A stretch of 64,000 nt of DNA. Source: Methylophaga sp. OBS3 (lineage in GTDB: Bacteria > Pseudomonadota > Gammaproteobacteria > Nitrosococcales > Methylophagaceae). Below the pieces are notes generated by a model. That model was not told the DNA's origin. It saw only the letters and a program-made list of their open reading frames with translations, and searched no databases. Shown one piece after another: positions 33,317-42,032 of this stretch. Position 1 is the stretch's first letter, and every line of letters begins with the position of its first letter. The stretch is taken from the NCBI RefSeq assembly GCF_026319325.1, contig NZ_JAPDMU010000004.1, forward strand, positions 62,001-126,000. Direction: 5' to 3'. The position numbers and the translations under genes are program-made.

Positions 33317-34096
33317 ATGACTAACATTGCACTCATTAGTAACTTACCAAACGAGTCACTTAGAAAGAATGGTCAAACAATTCCGGATGTTCAGCTCGAT
33401 GGGCGAGCTGATTTCTTAATAATGGCTGGAAACATTGATGTACAAGAGCATGGCGTTAAATATGCTGTGCAACAAAGCCAGAAACTCGAATTGCCCGTAA
33501 TTTATATACTAGGTAGCCAAGAATATTATGGTGCTGACAGTGAGCCGCTATATAGGAAGATTGAACGGGAGATAGCTGGCTCCGAGGTGCATGTACTACA
33601 TACGAAGTCTGTGGTGATGTCAGATGTCATGTTTATCGGCGCAACACTTTGGACGGACTTTGAACTATTTGGCAGTAGAAGTCGAAACAGAGTACTTAGC
33701 CATGCGGCATTTCATCTAGAAGATTTTTACAATATTAAACTTGAGCAAAGAGTGTTTTCGGCTAACCTCACGCCAAGTATTTCTTATGAATGGCATCAAC
33801 GTGATAAAGACTTCATTCAGACGTCACTTGCTGAAGACTTTGCTGGCAAAAAAGTAGTGATTACCTACCATGCGCCTTCAATGCAATGCATACCCGTTAC
33901 AGAACAAGATAATTTACTGTCCGCTTGTCATGCTAGTCATTTAGATGGGCTTATTAAAAAGTACCAACCTGATGCATGGTTTTATGGGCAAAGTTCAGCA
34001 AATCAATTCCAACTCGGCAAAACAACAATAATTAATAACCCAGTTACAAATTCAAAAAGCCTCGAAGCATACACACCCTTACTAATGCAAATTTAA
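33317..34096 (+). CDS. Calcineurin-like metallophosphoesterase homologue with lost metal ligands (putative pseudoenzyme)
   Basis: This 259-residue protein follows the order of a calcineurin-like phosphoesterase, including VIYILGSQEYYG, MFIGATLWTDFELFG and a late THH-type and GHTH-type region. The metal-binding motifs are eroded. The expected SDLH is SNLP (8-11), GDI is GNI (38-40), GNHE is GSQE (66-69), THH is TYH (183-185), and GHTH is GQSS (224-227). The frame is intact and the scaffold conserved, so it looks like a maintained binding protein rather than a decaying gene. It sits between a DUF2927 gene and azurin. Catalysis is unlikely. Confidence 0.75.
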   Translation: MTNIALISNLPNESLRKNGQTIPDVQLDGRADFLIMAGNIDVQEHGVKYAVQQSQKLELPVIYILGSQEYYGADSEPLYRKIEREIAGSEVHVLHTKSVVMSDVMFIGATLWTDFELFGSRSRNRVLSHAAFHLEDFYNIKLEQRVFSANLTPSISYEWHQRDKDFIQTSLAEDFAGKKVVITYHAPSMQCIPVTEQDNLLSACHASHLDGLIKKYQPDAWFYGQSSANQFQLGKTTIINNPVTNSKSLEAYTPLLMQI

Positions 34097-34237
34097 GGCT
34101 TTTTGCTTAAAACGCTGTTTAAGTTTCAGAAAAAATCTATAAGTTCACCTAGTTCGATCCGTGCGCATTTTTGCTACTGGCTTTAAAAAACCGCCATTAC
34201 ACTTGTACTCGCAATTAGTTATTTTTTTGGAGTTAAT

Positions 34238-34687
34238 ATGCGTTTTTCTTATTTGTTTATCCCTTTAGCTTTTGCATTGCCAAACTTAGCGAGTGCAAAC
34301 ACATGTGAAGTAGCTGTTTCATCTAATGACTCTTGGGCGTATGACACAAAAGCCATTAGCATTCCTGCTGAATGCAAAGAGTTCACGGTCAATTTCAGCC
34401 ATAACGGTCAATTATCTAAGGAAGGACTTGGCCATAACTGGGTATTAGCTAAGACCGCAGATGTTAATGCGATTGCTCAAGATGGTGGCACTCAAGGTCT
34501 CGAGAATAATTTCTTACCACAAAACGATGCACGTATTATCGCCTCAACACCAATTATTGGTGGTGGTGAAAGTGCCTCAACAACCTTTAAAACCAGTGCA
34601 TTAGATGCAAACGAAAGTTACACGTTCTTTTGTTCGTTCCCAGGTCATACTTTTATGATGCGTGGCACGGTAAAAGTAGCGCAGTAA
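34238..34687 (+). CDS. azu: Azurin (periplasmic blue copper protein)
   Basis: Azurin is a periplasmic one-electron carrier. The 149-residue precursor is cleaved after residue 20 (ASA). The mature copper ligands fall exactly at the canonical positions: H46 in LGHNW, C112 and H117 in FFCSFPGH, and M121 in FMM, with G45 as the carbonyl ligand. The structural disulfide C3-C26 is also present. The gene converges on the mau operon, which lacks amicyanin, so azurin is the likely acceptor of electrons from methylamine dehydrogenase. It has its own ribosome site (TTTGGAG) and terminator. Confidence 0.96.
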   Translation: MRFSYLFIPLAFALPNLASANTCEVAVSSNDSWAYDTKAISIPAECKEFTVNFSHNGQLSKEGLGHNWVLAKTADVNAIAQDGGTQGLENNFLPQNDARIIASTPIIGGGESASTTFKTSALDANESYTFFCSFPGHTFMMRGTVKVAQ

Positions 34688-34692
34688 AAAAC

Positions 34693-34709
34693 GTTCAGCC
34701 TAGCTGAAC
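34693..34709 (+). repeat. Short perfect inverted repeat after azurin
   Basis: GTTCAGC-CTA-GCTGAAC forms a 7-bp perfect stem directly behind the azurin stop. There is no T-run. It may be a 3'-end stabiliser ahead of the main terminator. Confidence 0.4.
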
Positions 34710-34730
34710 CAATATCCTCTTGTACTCTTT

Positions 34731-34770
34731 TATAAAGGTGAGGTGGTTTTCCACCCACCTTTATTTTTTT
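34731..34770 (+). terminator. Terminator between convergent azurin and mauN
   Basis: A long imperfect stem (ATAAAGGTG, one bulged A, GGTGG, loop TTTT, CCACC, CACCTTTAT) is followed by a run of seven T on the plus strand. On the minus strand the tail is weaker. It probably ends azurin transcription and may also end the mau operon. Confidence 0.8.
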
Positions 34771-35608
34771 ATTTATGTTTTTTGACCATCCCAACTAAGT
34801 CTAGCTTCATCGAAAGTGCTCCCTCATGACATTCATCAAGACAGGCTCCACAACGGGTGCAGTCAACGGAAGTGACTTTCTGAGCCTGCTTTGAAATGAC
34901 GGGGGCTAATACATGAGGTTCGGGGCATACCGTTATACATCGTGAACAGCTACTAGCATCACATGCTTCGCTTGGTGCCGCCGTCACTTTAAGCCGGCCA
35001 TAGCGACCGATGAGGCCATAAAAAGCACCCACGGGACATATATGACCACACCAAGCCCGGCGACTTACTAATAAGTCGAACAAAAATAGGGCGCCTAATA
35101 ACATCGCGCCACTGAGTGAAAACCACACCAGTTCTCGTTGTAATCGTGTGATGGGGTTAATAATTTCCCAGGCAAGACTGCCACTAACAATAGAAAGCGC
35201 TAACGATAACGCCAATACCCATAAACGCAGGCTACGGGACAAGCTCATATTGCCTTTGATGTTCAGTTTTTTACGTAACCAATAGGCAAAATCTGTCAGC
35301 AGGTTGATAGGGCAGACCCAGCTACAGTAGATGCGGCCGGCCAAAAAAGCATAGAAGCTTGCCACGATGACAGCCCCTAATATCGCCGGCCAAGCTATCA
35401 ACCATCCAGCCAAAAAAGACTGAAGCAAAATGAATGGATCAGTGAGTTTTAATTCGTTAAACCAAAGGCTGGACGATAAATTACCTTCAGCAATTTTGCC
35501 ATAACCTGGTATATGAATAATAAATGCTAGAAGGATGGATATTTGCACTATGCGTCGGCTAAGAAGCCATCGGTTCCGGTAAATAGAACGTTTCAAAAAC
35601 AATCGCAT
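34769..35608 (-). CDS. mauN: MauN, ferredoxin-type membrane protein
   Basis: This 279-residue NapH-like protein has about four or five membrane spans. A CSWVCPINLLTD and CGHICPVGAFYG pair lies in the membrane part. Two 4Fe-4S clusters follow in CDASSCSRCITVCPEPH and CTRCGACLDECHEGAL. It is the last gene of the mau operon, two bases after mauM. MauM and MauN are thought to take part in electron transfer linked to methylamine dehydrogenase maturation or oxidation; their roles are not firmly established and they are dispensable in some organisms. Confidence 0.92.
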   Translation of the reverse strand: MRLFLKRSIYRNRWLLSRRIVQISILLAFIIHIPGYGKIAEGNLSSSLWFNELKLTDPFILLQSFLAGWLIAWPAILGAVIVASFYAFLAGRIYCSWVCPINLLTDFAYWLRKKLNIKGNMSLSRSLRLWVLALSLALSIVSGSLAWEIINPITRLQRELVWFSLSGAMLLGALFLFDLLVSRRAWCGHICPVGAFYGLIGRYGRLKVTAAPSEACDASSCSRCITVCPEPHVLAPVISKQAQKVTSVDCTRCGACLDECHEGALSMKLDLVGMVKKHK

Positions 35609-35609
35609 T

Positions 35610-36293
35610 TTAGTTTCTTCCTACAGCGTTCCTACCAGATAGACCGAGTCCCAACTCTCTAGGTAAAACCCGAATCGCAGCTTCAGATAACACACAATGT
35701 TTTTCACAAGTGCCGCAGCCGGTGCATTTATCCGAATGCACAGTAGGAATCAAAAGTTTGCCCGTTTCAGACTGAATAGGTTCTAACGTTATTGCTTCAT
35801 CACGTATCGGGCAGACTCGCCAGCAGATACTGCAAGTCATGCCTTTGTAGTTAAGACAGGTCTCGTGATCTACCAGCACAGCCACACCCATATCGGCTTT
35901 TTTTATATCGGTCATATGCCGATCTAAAGCGCCGGTTGGGCAGGCTTTTGCACAAGGAATATCAGTGCACATTCGGCATGGCTCTTCCCTCGCAATAAAG
36001 TAGGGTGTGCCCTGGGGGGCCGGGTCAGCCCAGCTAGCTAACTTGAGAATATCGTAAGGACAGTCATCTACACATAAGCCACAACGTATACATTGTGAGT
36101 CAAAAGCCAGATCGGGTAAGGCGCCTGGAGGTCTGAGCGCCTCTGCGGCACGGGCTGGCCGGGATAAAATCATTGATTGACCAACCATTGTGCCAACCAC
36201 AACCATTCCAAAGCGTTTAAAGATGTTTCGAAACGTCTCTCGCTTGGTGGGATCTTCTAGTTTGGTTTTATATCGCTGTACCTTGTCATCCAT
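35610..36293 (-). CDS. mauM: MauM, polyferredoxin-type protein
   Basis: This 227-residue NapG-like protein has several 4Fe-4S motifs: CIRCGLCVDDCPYDIL, CRMCTDIPCAKACPTGAL, CSICWRVCP and CTGCGTCEKHCVLSEAAI. The N-terminus (KRFGMVVVGTMVGQSMI) is a single hydrophobic anchor or signal without the twin arginine of NapG. It is encoded between mauL and mauN in the standard order. Confidence 0.93.
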   Translation of the reverse strand: MDDKVQRYKTKLEDPTKRETFRNIFKRFGMVVVGTMVGQSMILSRPARAAEALRPPGALPDLAFDSQCIRCGLCVDDCPYDILKLASWADPAPQGTPYFIAREEPCRMCTDIPCAKACPTGALDRHMTDIKKADMGVAVLVDHETCLNYKGMTCSICWRVCPIRDEAITLEPIQSETGKLLIPTVHSDKCTGCGTCEKHCVLSEAAIRVLPRELGLGLSGRNAVGRN

Positions 36294-36327
36294 TGTTAAG
36301 CTCCTTCAGGTACGCTGTAAATAAACG

Positions 36328-36690
36328 CTAAGGAGAAACGGTCATTTCTGCTTTGATGATCGGGTGAATCCAGCATTGCAGAAGAAAATCGCCTGCCGTA
36401 GGAATAATCCAAGTGACCGTTGCATTTGGCAGCTGGACGCCAAGATTGACAACGCTGCCATCTGGGTAGGTGACGTAAATACTATGGGCAATATCTGACC
36501 GGTTGGTAATGAGCACCATATCGTTTACCTTGGGGGTAAAGGTCCAGTCTTCAAAGTCATGGTGTGTCAGTGACAGGTGCCGAACGATTGGTTCTGATGT
36601 ATCGGGTTGCTCGGCATGTGTTACACCACCAAGCAAAGCGCCGAAGATCAGCGTTAGCCTAATAAGCAAAACCTTTAAATCTTTAAACAT
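36328..36690 (-). CDS. mauL: MauL, small periplasmic cupredoxin-like protein
   Basis: This 120-residue precursor has a signal peptide ending VTHAEQ. The remainder has cupredoxin-type features: SDIAHSIYV with a His at 69, and a C-terminal loop CWIHPIIKAEM with Cys106, His109 and Met116. That set is the type-1 copper pattern, but the Met lies seven residues after the His rather than three or four, so copper binding is uncertain. MauL is required for MADH formation in some methylotrophs, though its activity is unknown. It lies between mauG and mauM. Confidence 0.85.
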   Translation of the reverse strand: MFKDLKVLLIRLTLIFGALLGGVTHAEQPDTSEPIVRHLSLTHHDFEDWTFTPKVNDMVLITNRSDIAHSIYVTYPDGSVVNLGVQLPNATVTWIIPTAGDFLLQCWIHPIIKAEMTVSP

Positions 36691-36694
36691 GCCA

Positions 36695-37699
36695 TTACTC
36701 CTTGGGTAATCGCGGAGGTTTAACCGCTAATGGACCACCATCAAGGGTTTTCAGAAACGCGATAAGATTGGCTCTTTGCTGCTCGCTAAGCACAAAAGGC
36801 TTCATCTCTTTAGATAAGCTGGCGCGTTTAATACCGCCGTCTTCATAATGTTTAATCACTTCTTCTAGGTTAGACATAGAGCCGTTATGCATAAAAGGAC
36901 CGTTTTCAGGAAGGTCTCGTAAGGTCGGCGTTTTAAATGCATGTTGCATGATGGTCACTTCAGCCGGAACGTGTTTACCACGCCCCAGATCTGGGCTATC
37001 AAGGCCGATATCATGAAAACTATCGTCAGTGAACCGCCAAGACTTATGACAGGCAGCGCATTGCGCTTTACCGTTAAATATTTCAAAGCCACGCTGTGCA
37101 CTTGGACTAATGGCTTGCTCATCACCGTCAACCCAGCGGTCAAAGCTTGATTTATTTGAAATTAAGGTGCGTTGGAAAGTCGCCAATGCCATTGCAATAC
37201 GCTCTGTTGTGATTTCGGTATCACCATAAGCAGCTTTAAATAAAGGCTGATATCCCTTAATTTCGGCGAGTCTTTGAACCAGCTCTTGCATGCTGTAGTT
37301 CATTTCATGTGGCGTTGTTATTGGCAGTACGGCTTGTGCTTCTAGTGAGTTGGCTCGGCCATCCCACATTAGCGCGGAAAGCCATGCACTATTGAGAACC
37401 GTTGGTGAACGCCGTGGTTGTTCTAGATTTTCTGAACCAATTGGTACCTTGCGGCCATCGCTCCAGCGATGGGCTGGTGAATGGCAAGTCGCACAAGAGA
37501 TGCCTTTATCGCGAGATAAACGCGTGTCAAAAAATAAGGTTTTCCCCAATGTGGTTTTTTCTACGCTAAGGGGATTTGTCGATGGGGTTGGAATACTCTC
37601 GGGACGTTGGAATTCAGCCCGATTGGTAACGTCATCTGCCAGACTGACATGCACGGAAAATACCGTGCATGCCAACATGACGAGGCTTCTAATTTTCAT
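36695..37699 (-). CDS. mauG: MauG, diheme enzyme for TTQ biogenesis
   Basis: MauG completes the tryptophan tryptophylquinone cofactor of MauA by a bis-Fe(IV) mechanism. The 334-residue precursor has a signal peptide ending VSLADD and two heme c sites, CATCH (69-73) and CAACH (214-218). Trp residues between the hemes (WLSALMWDG) could relay electrons or holes. Tyr285 in HYEDGG is near where MauG is expected to carry its unusual axial Tyr; an alignment is needed to confirm this. It precedes mauL by a 4-bp gap. Confidence 0.94.
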   Translation of the reverse strand: MKIRSLVMLACTVFSVHVSLADDVTNRAEFQRPESIPTPSTNPLSVEKTTLGKTLFFDTRLSRDKGISCATCHSPAHRWSDGRKVPIGSENLEQPRRSPTVLNSAWLSALMWDGRANSLEAQAVLPITTPHEMNYSMQELVQRLAEIKGYQPLFKAAYGDTEITTERIAMALATFQRTLISNKSSFDRWVDGDEQAISPSAQRGFEIFNGKAQCAACHKSWRFTDDSFHDIGLDSPDLGRGKHVPAEVTIMQHAFKTPTLRDLPENGPFMHNGSMSNLEEVIKHYEDGGIKRASLSKEMKPFVLSEQQRANLIAFLKTLDGGPLAVKPPRLPKE

Positions 37700-37723
37700 A
37701 CTTAAAGAATGCCTCTAACCGCT

Positions 37724-38290
37724 TTAGCTGGCTTTACCAACTACTGGTGAGATCGTGCAGTGATAAGTCATATCATCATTTTCTGCACCAAAGCACCATA
37801 CGATGTCGTTTGAGAACTCTGGACGGTAAACTGGCAGTTCACCTTCAGTGTTCAAACACGCACATTGACCACACGTTTGTTTACCACAGCAGTCACGGTA
37901 AGCGATGAGATACGTCTGACCATCACCTGGGTTGTAGCAACTCGCCACCCAAGAACTTGGGGATAAGCTGGTACCAGGAGGACATGAAGTCAATGTACCA
38001 CCACAGCAATCACAGACGTTACCGTCGATAGAACAGTGACGCCAGTAATCACATGCTTGTGGATCTTGATCTTGAGGTGTCCAACCCGCTCTTAAAACAT
38101 CACCACCTGATGCTGACGCTGCATGCGCTTCTTTCAGGCGTCCACGGCGGTCTACTGGAAGCAGTGGTAACAAGGTTGCACCAACCAATAAGCCACCCAA
38201 TTTACCGACGAAACCACGACGACCTGTTTTGTTGGCGGTACGACGGCTCAGTTTTTCAATCGCTGCATCAAATCCTAATTTCTTTGTCAT
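37724..38290 (-). CDS. mauA: Methylamine dehydrogenase light chain
   Basis: This is the small, TTQ-bearing subunit of periplasmic methylamine dehydrogenase, which converts methylamine to formaldehyde and ammonia. The 188-residue precursor has a twin-arginine signal (GRRGFVGKLGG). The mature part has the dense Cys pattern of six disulfides. The two cofactor Trp are W114 (SSWVASCY) and W165 (DIVWCFG), spaced 51 residues apart exactly as W57/W108 of the Paracoccus enzyme. The catalytic Asp equivalent to D76 is D133 in YRDCC. The end MTYHCTISPVVGKAS is typical. Confidence 0.98.
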   Translation of the reverse strand: MTKKLGFDAAIEKLSRRTANKTGRRGFVGKLGGLLVGATLLPLLPVDRRGRLKEAHAASASGGDVLRAGWTPQDQDPQACDYWRHCSIDGNVCDCCGGTLTSCPPGTSLSPSSWVASCYNPGDGQTYLIAYRDCCGKQTCGQCACLNTEGELPVYRPEFSNDIVWCFGAENDDMTYHCTISPVVGKAS

Positions 38291-38336
38291 TTGCCTTCTC
38301 CGTTTCTATTTATTTAGGGCTCTATCTGGTCAATGC

Positions 38337-38969
38337 TTAGTGCAGGTGTTCGCCAACAGTCACTTCTTTTGCAGTAGAGCTGTCTTTTAAGTAGCTCTGT
38401 AAAGAAGCGTGGCCGAGTCGAACTGTTTCGAACAGGCTTTCAACATGCTCGCGAGTGTTGCAAAGGCCTTTGCCTTTGATAACACCATCTGCATCCAGTA
38501 GAACGCCGTATGGCACTTTAGAAATTTGGTATCGCATACCAATTTCAGGGGAGTTAATGTAAAGCTCGCCTTTCAGTGGGTGATTACTCAGGAATTCACG
38601 ATGTTCCGCTGCAGTACCGTCACTAATCAGAATCACATCAGCGCCTTCTGCCGCAGCAACATCACGAATGATAGGAAGCAACTTGGCACAAACAGGACAA
38701 GAAGGGCCGGTGAACATCAATAGACTTGGATGGCCTTTGGTAACGGCACGACCAACCAGTACATCTTTTCCATCGGTGAATGTTTTAACGTTGAATACTG
38801 GTGACTTCTGGCCAATTTCAGGGCCATGGTCGACCATCATTGCGCCCAGCGGTGCTGAACGTTCATGCAAAAGACCAATTTGTCGGATAACACCAACCAT
38901 TAGTGCTGCCAGTGCTAGGAAAGAGGCCCAAAGCAACACGTTTGAAGCAATAAGAATATCGAAGGTCAT
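38337..38969 (-). CDS. mauD: MauD, thioredoxin-like maturation factor
   Basis: This 210-residue protein has one N-terminal membrane anchor and a periplasmic thioredoxin fold. The active site is GPSCPVCAKLLP (C91, C94). MauD is needed for correct disulfide formation and stability of the MauA light chain. It lies between mauE and mauA in the conserved order. A late conserved segment is ISKVPYGVLLDADGVIKGKGL, with the cis-Pro. Confidence 0.95.
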   Translation of the reverse strand: MTFDILIASNVLLWASFLALAALMVGVIRQIGLLHERSAPLGAMMVDHGPEIGQKSPVFNVKTFTDGKDVLVGRAVTKGHPSLLMFTGPSCPVCAKLLPIIRDVAAAEGADVILISDGTAAEHREFLSNHPLKGELYINSPEIGMRYQISKVPYGVLLDADGVIKGKGLCNTREHVESLFETVRLGHASLQSYLKDSSTAKEVTVGEHLH

Positions 38970-38991
38970 AATAAATTTTCCTTACTAAAAA

Positions 38992-39540
38992 TTAGGTTCT
39001 TGATTCACGGGAGTTTGGTAAACCCACCATCACATCAGCGGCGATATAGAGCATGGCCAGCAGCGCTGCCGATGCAATACCGATTAGCCAAGAGGCGAGG
39101 GAAATGGTTGAAATTTCCAGTGAACTTAAAGCGATGTAAATGCTAACGCCGGCAAGCAATAAGGCACGTAGGACATGAAACATGCCGATACGGCTTTTAC
39201 TCGTTGGACGACGAACACAACCACAATCAATGTGAGTGCGTCCTCTACCGACGTTAATTGCTAATGCCATAGCAAACACAACAAACAAGCCAACCGCTAC
39301 CCAAGCTGCCATTTCACGAAGTTGTGGAATCATCAGTGCAGCAGCACAGACTAATTCCACTACGGGCAATGTTCTTGCTACCGGCGCCACCAAAAATTCT
39401 GGCAACAAACGGTAGTTTTCGACGACGCCTTGGAACTCATCTAGACTTCTGAGCTTGGATACAGCGGCCACAAGGAGTACTAGCCCCACAAAAAGTGTGG
39501 CTAGTACTGACAAAGCAGGATCGTTAATTAACCAGCTCAT
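38992..39540 (-). CDS. mauE: MauE, membrane protein for MADH maturation
   Basis: This 182-residue protein has four or more membrane spans and a DoxX/MauE-like layout. It contains [24 protein letters not shown] near the start and [10 protein letters not shown] in a loop, where the Cys pair could exchange electrons with MauD. MauE and MauD together are needed for light-chain processing. The start follows the mauB stop by 3 bp. Confidence 0.94.
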   Translation of the reverse strand: MSWLINDPALSVLATLFVGLVLLVAAVSKLRSLDEFQGVVENYRLLPEFLVAPVARTLPVVELVCAAALMIPQLREMAAWVAVGLFVVFAMALAINVGRGRTHIDCGCVRRPTSKSRIGMFHVLRALLLAGVSIYIALSSLEISTISLASWLIGIASAALLAMLYIAADVMVGLPNSRESRT

Positions 39541-39543
39541 AAC

Positions 39544-40722
39544 TTACTCACTATCCTGAGGCAGAGTAAGAATGTGCGGGTAGCGACCTAAATTGCCGAT
39601 TTCTGCAATTTGTTTGCCCGTTTTTGCATCAAAGGTGTACATCGTTCTTTCACCGGCTGACACAGCAAACAGATAAGGATTGTCATCTTGGCTAACAGCA
39701 ATCGAATCGATTTCATGTTTTAGCTCAATACGACGAAGACGCTTACCTGTATTGGCATCAACCACGAAGACATAACGACTTGGTGATTTGTGAGTCCAAT
39801 CACCACGTTGATCAGCCAGTAGGTACAATTCATTACTGTCGTTATGAATGGTAACCAACTGCCAACCACCTGGACGCCATTTTTCTGCTTTCTCTTTTTC
39901 AGTGAAAACATCAATCGGCTCCATGAACTTGGCACCATCAGCCGATAATGTTGCTTGATAAATACGGCCTTCATAGTCAGGCCATGCCAAGCGGTTTGTC
40001 ACATCGGAGTAATAAGGTTCGTTAACCAGATAACTATCTTCTGGATGGAAAACCTTGCTGTGAGTCTGAGTTGAGTTACCCTCATCGTCATACTTGATTT
40101 TCATCATTGAACCATCACGACAGTGCATATACACGTTCTGTTCAGGTGCTGGGAACAGGTGGTAGCAATCTGGCGTATCCATCATTTTGACGAACTTGTT
40201 TTTCTCCAGATCAACCAGACCGACAGCCGGTACAGGTGAGAACTGTTGGAACAACATATGTTTATCGTCAGTACTCAGTGTTGCCATGTGTGTAAAGACA
40301 GCAGTCAAGAAGCGACCTTCTGGAATGTCGATATCAGCAGTGACATTGTGAGTCTGCGTATCAAACACTTCGATATAGTCGTTACGCTGACCACGGGCAA
40401 TACGGTCATACCAAGTATTGGCAACGGCCATAAATTTGCCTTTATCACCGACTAATACGTGAGGCAATTTACCGGCATCCACCATACCCAGAATTTTGTT
40501 GTTATTACCGTCGATAGTGAAGACCTGAGAAGTCATCTGGAAATGGCCCGGGTCGGTAACGTAAACCCGTTTTGAGTCACTTGCAGGTGCAACTTCGATC
40601 GACTGTTGTTCAATGGTAATCTCAGCAAATGCTGGTAGAGTCGTTGCCATCAGCGCCGCTGCAGCAATACTGCCTGCAAGAGACTGATGTCCACGCTTTG
40701 CTTTTAAGTTAAATATAGTCAT
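39544..40722 (-). CDS. mauB: Methylamine dehydrogenase heavy chain
   Basis: This is the large alpha subunit of the alpha2-beta2 methylamine dehydrogenase. The 392-residue precursor has a Sec signal peptide ending LPAFAEI and seven beta-propeller blades, for example VYVTDPGHFQMTSQVFTIDG and DYIEVFDTQTHNVTADIDIP. It has no cofactor of its own but shapes the channel to TTQ. A strong GGAGGAG site precedes the ATG. Confidence 0.97.
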   Translation of the reverse strand: MTIFNLKAKRGHQSLAGSIAAAALMATTLPAFAEITIEQQSIEVAPASDSKRVYVTDPGHFQMTSQVFTIDGNNNKILGMVDAGKLPHVLVGDKGKFMAVANTWYDRIARGQRNDYIEVFDTQTHNVTADIDIPEGRFLTAVFTHMATLSTDDKHMLFQQFSPVPAVGLVDLEKNKFVKMMDTPDCYHLFPAPEQNVYMHCRDGSMMKIKYDDEGNSTQTHSKVFHPEDSYLVNEPYYSDVTNRLAWPDYEGRIYQATLSADGAKFMEPIDVFTEKEKAEKWRPGGWQLVTIHNDSNELYLLADQRGDWTHKSPSRYVFVVDANTGKRLRRIELKHEIDSIAVSQDDNPYLFAVSAGERTMYTFDAKTGKQIAEIGNLGRYPHILTLPQDSE

Positions 40723-40780
40723 TTCTCCTCCAAATTATTCTTTGGTTTATTAAGCGTTAAGGATTAAGTTTCGCCAGTGT

Positions 40781-41632
40781 TTACAACGTCAGCATGGTGA
40801 TGGCCGCTGCGCCGCATGACAGTAGGAGGAACCCATCCAGTTCAACAGCACGTTCCTGCCATTTCGCCAACCAGGCCTGAACAGACTGGTTAGTGATTGG
40901 CAAAAAGTTCACCGCAACAGGCAGAGAGCGCCCGATGTTGAAGATGGCGATGATTGTGATTGCTGTAGTGATATCTGCACTCAGCAATGCAGCACCGGTC
41001 ACGATGTATAAGATCGGTGTCTGTACGTATGTCAGGTAATTCATCCCCAGTGCATAGCCATACAGCAGGCCAATCGTGGATGAACGAAAACGCAGGCGTG
41101 CATCATGTGGCACTTGTGCTCGGCGTTGTGGGTAAGGCATTTTCATAAAGCCAAGTTGATGGGCGCCATAACCAATAGCGAGTACAGCTAAGCCAATAAC
41201 CATGTAGCTAAAAGCCAGTTGTTCGAAAAAGAAAGCGCCTACGAGACCCAAGCCGCCACCCAGCATTAACGCGCCAATAGCGTAACCAAGGGCATGCGTA
41301 AGAAATGTTGGGGTCCAGCGAGTTACTGAACTAAAAGAATATTTTCCAGCCGGTCTCAATAAACTCAGGCTGGAATAACCACAAGGTGACCAAGTAGAGA
41401 GCAAGCCACCAATAAAGGTCAAAACCAGAAAGAGGCTTGTTAACGCTGTCGGCATTTGTGTGCTGAACAACAAGCCAAAAGTCACACCAGCTGCAATCGC
41501 TGAAGCCATAATCAGCAAACGTGCGCGAGTTGACTTTGACTCTGAAAAACTGATGGCATCTGGCACACAGGCCACGTTGTTGTTCACGGTGGATGTCTGG
41601 CCATAATTGCCAGCGTGGATATCTGAACTCAC
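40781..41632 (-). CDS. mauF: MauF, membrane protein required for methylamine dehydrogenase
   Basis: This 283-residue protein has about six or seven membrane spans, with a fold related to CcdA-like transporters: FIGGLLSTWSPCGYSSLSLLRP near the middle contains a Pro-Cys pair. MauF is essential for MADH synthesis in other methylotrophs. The start is a GTG at 41632 preceded by a very strong GGAGGAGAGA. It is the first gene of the mau operon. Confidence 0.94.
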   Translation of the reverse strand: MSSDIHAGNYGQTSTVNNNVACVPDAISFSESKSTRARLLIMASAIAAGVTFGLLFSTQMPTALTSLFLVLTFIGGLLSTWSPCGYSSLSLLRPAGKYSFSSVTRWTPTFLTHALGYAIGALMLGGGLGLVGAFFFEQLAFSYMVIGLAVLAIGYGAHQLGFMKMPYPQRRAQVPHDARLRFRSSTIGLLYGYALGMNYLTYVQTPILYIVTGAALLSADITTAITIIAIFNIGRSLPVAVNFLPITNQSVQAWLAKWQERAVELDGFLLLSCGAAAITMLTL

Positions 41633-41752
41633 TCTCTCCTCCTCGGACCTATGGTCACTTGTTGTTGATGAAATAATTTCGTAACAACTATAGCCAGCCG
41701 AAAAGTGAGGGCCGTATCAAAAACTGGCATTGCAGTATCAAGATGGCGAATT

Positions 41753-41781
41753 GGGGAGAGGGTGTTGCCGATTTTTGCTAT
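41753..41781 (+). repeat. Direct-repeat element, copy 1 (mauF-proximal)
   Basis: GGGGAGA, then a variable gap, then TGTTGCCGATTTTTGCTAT. The 19-bp right part matches copy 2 at 16 of 19 positions. It begins 121 bp upstream of the mauF start codon and is a candidate operator for the adjacent AraC-type regulator. Confidence 0.65.
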
Positions 41782-41991
41782 CAATTCTCCATAAAGCTGG
41801 AACTTTGAATGGATGGCTAGGCTGGCGAAGCTCTATTTTTGCCTATGAAAAGAGGCTTTGCGTTTTTCGGACTTTATAAATTCAACCTTTACACACTGAG
41901 TTTTTCGTTTTTTAAACAAGGTGTTGCTACTTAATAAGTGGTTTCATACATATTTAGATTTGTTTGGAAACAGTTGGCACAGTGCATTTTT

Positions 41992-42003
41992 ACTAGCGCT
42001 AGT
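41992..42003. repeat. 12-bp perfect palindrome
   Basis: ACTAGCGCTAGT is its own reverse complement. It lies between the two direct-repeat copies, 30 bp before copy 2. It could be a regulator site or chance. Confidence 0.4.
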
Positions 42004-42032
42004 CTAACGCCTAGAGATTGAGATCGTTCATA

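Noticed and set aside
33301-33324. Seven-codon leader peptide (MGFQTDD) overlapping the start of the phosphoesterase-like gene
   Set aside because: It has no ribosome site or regulatory codon run, so it is most likely chance.
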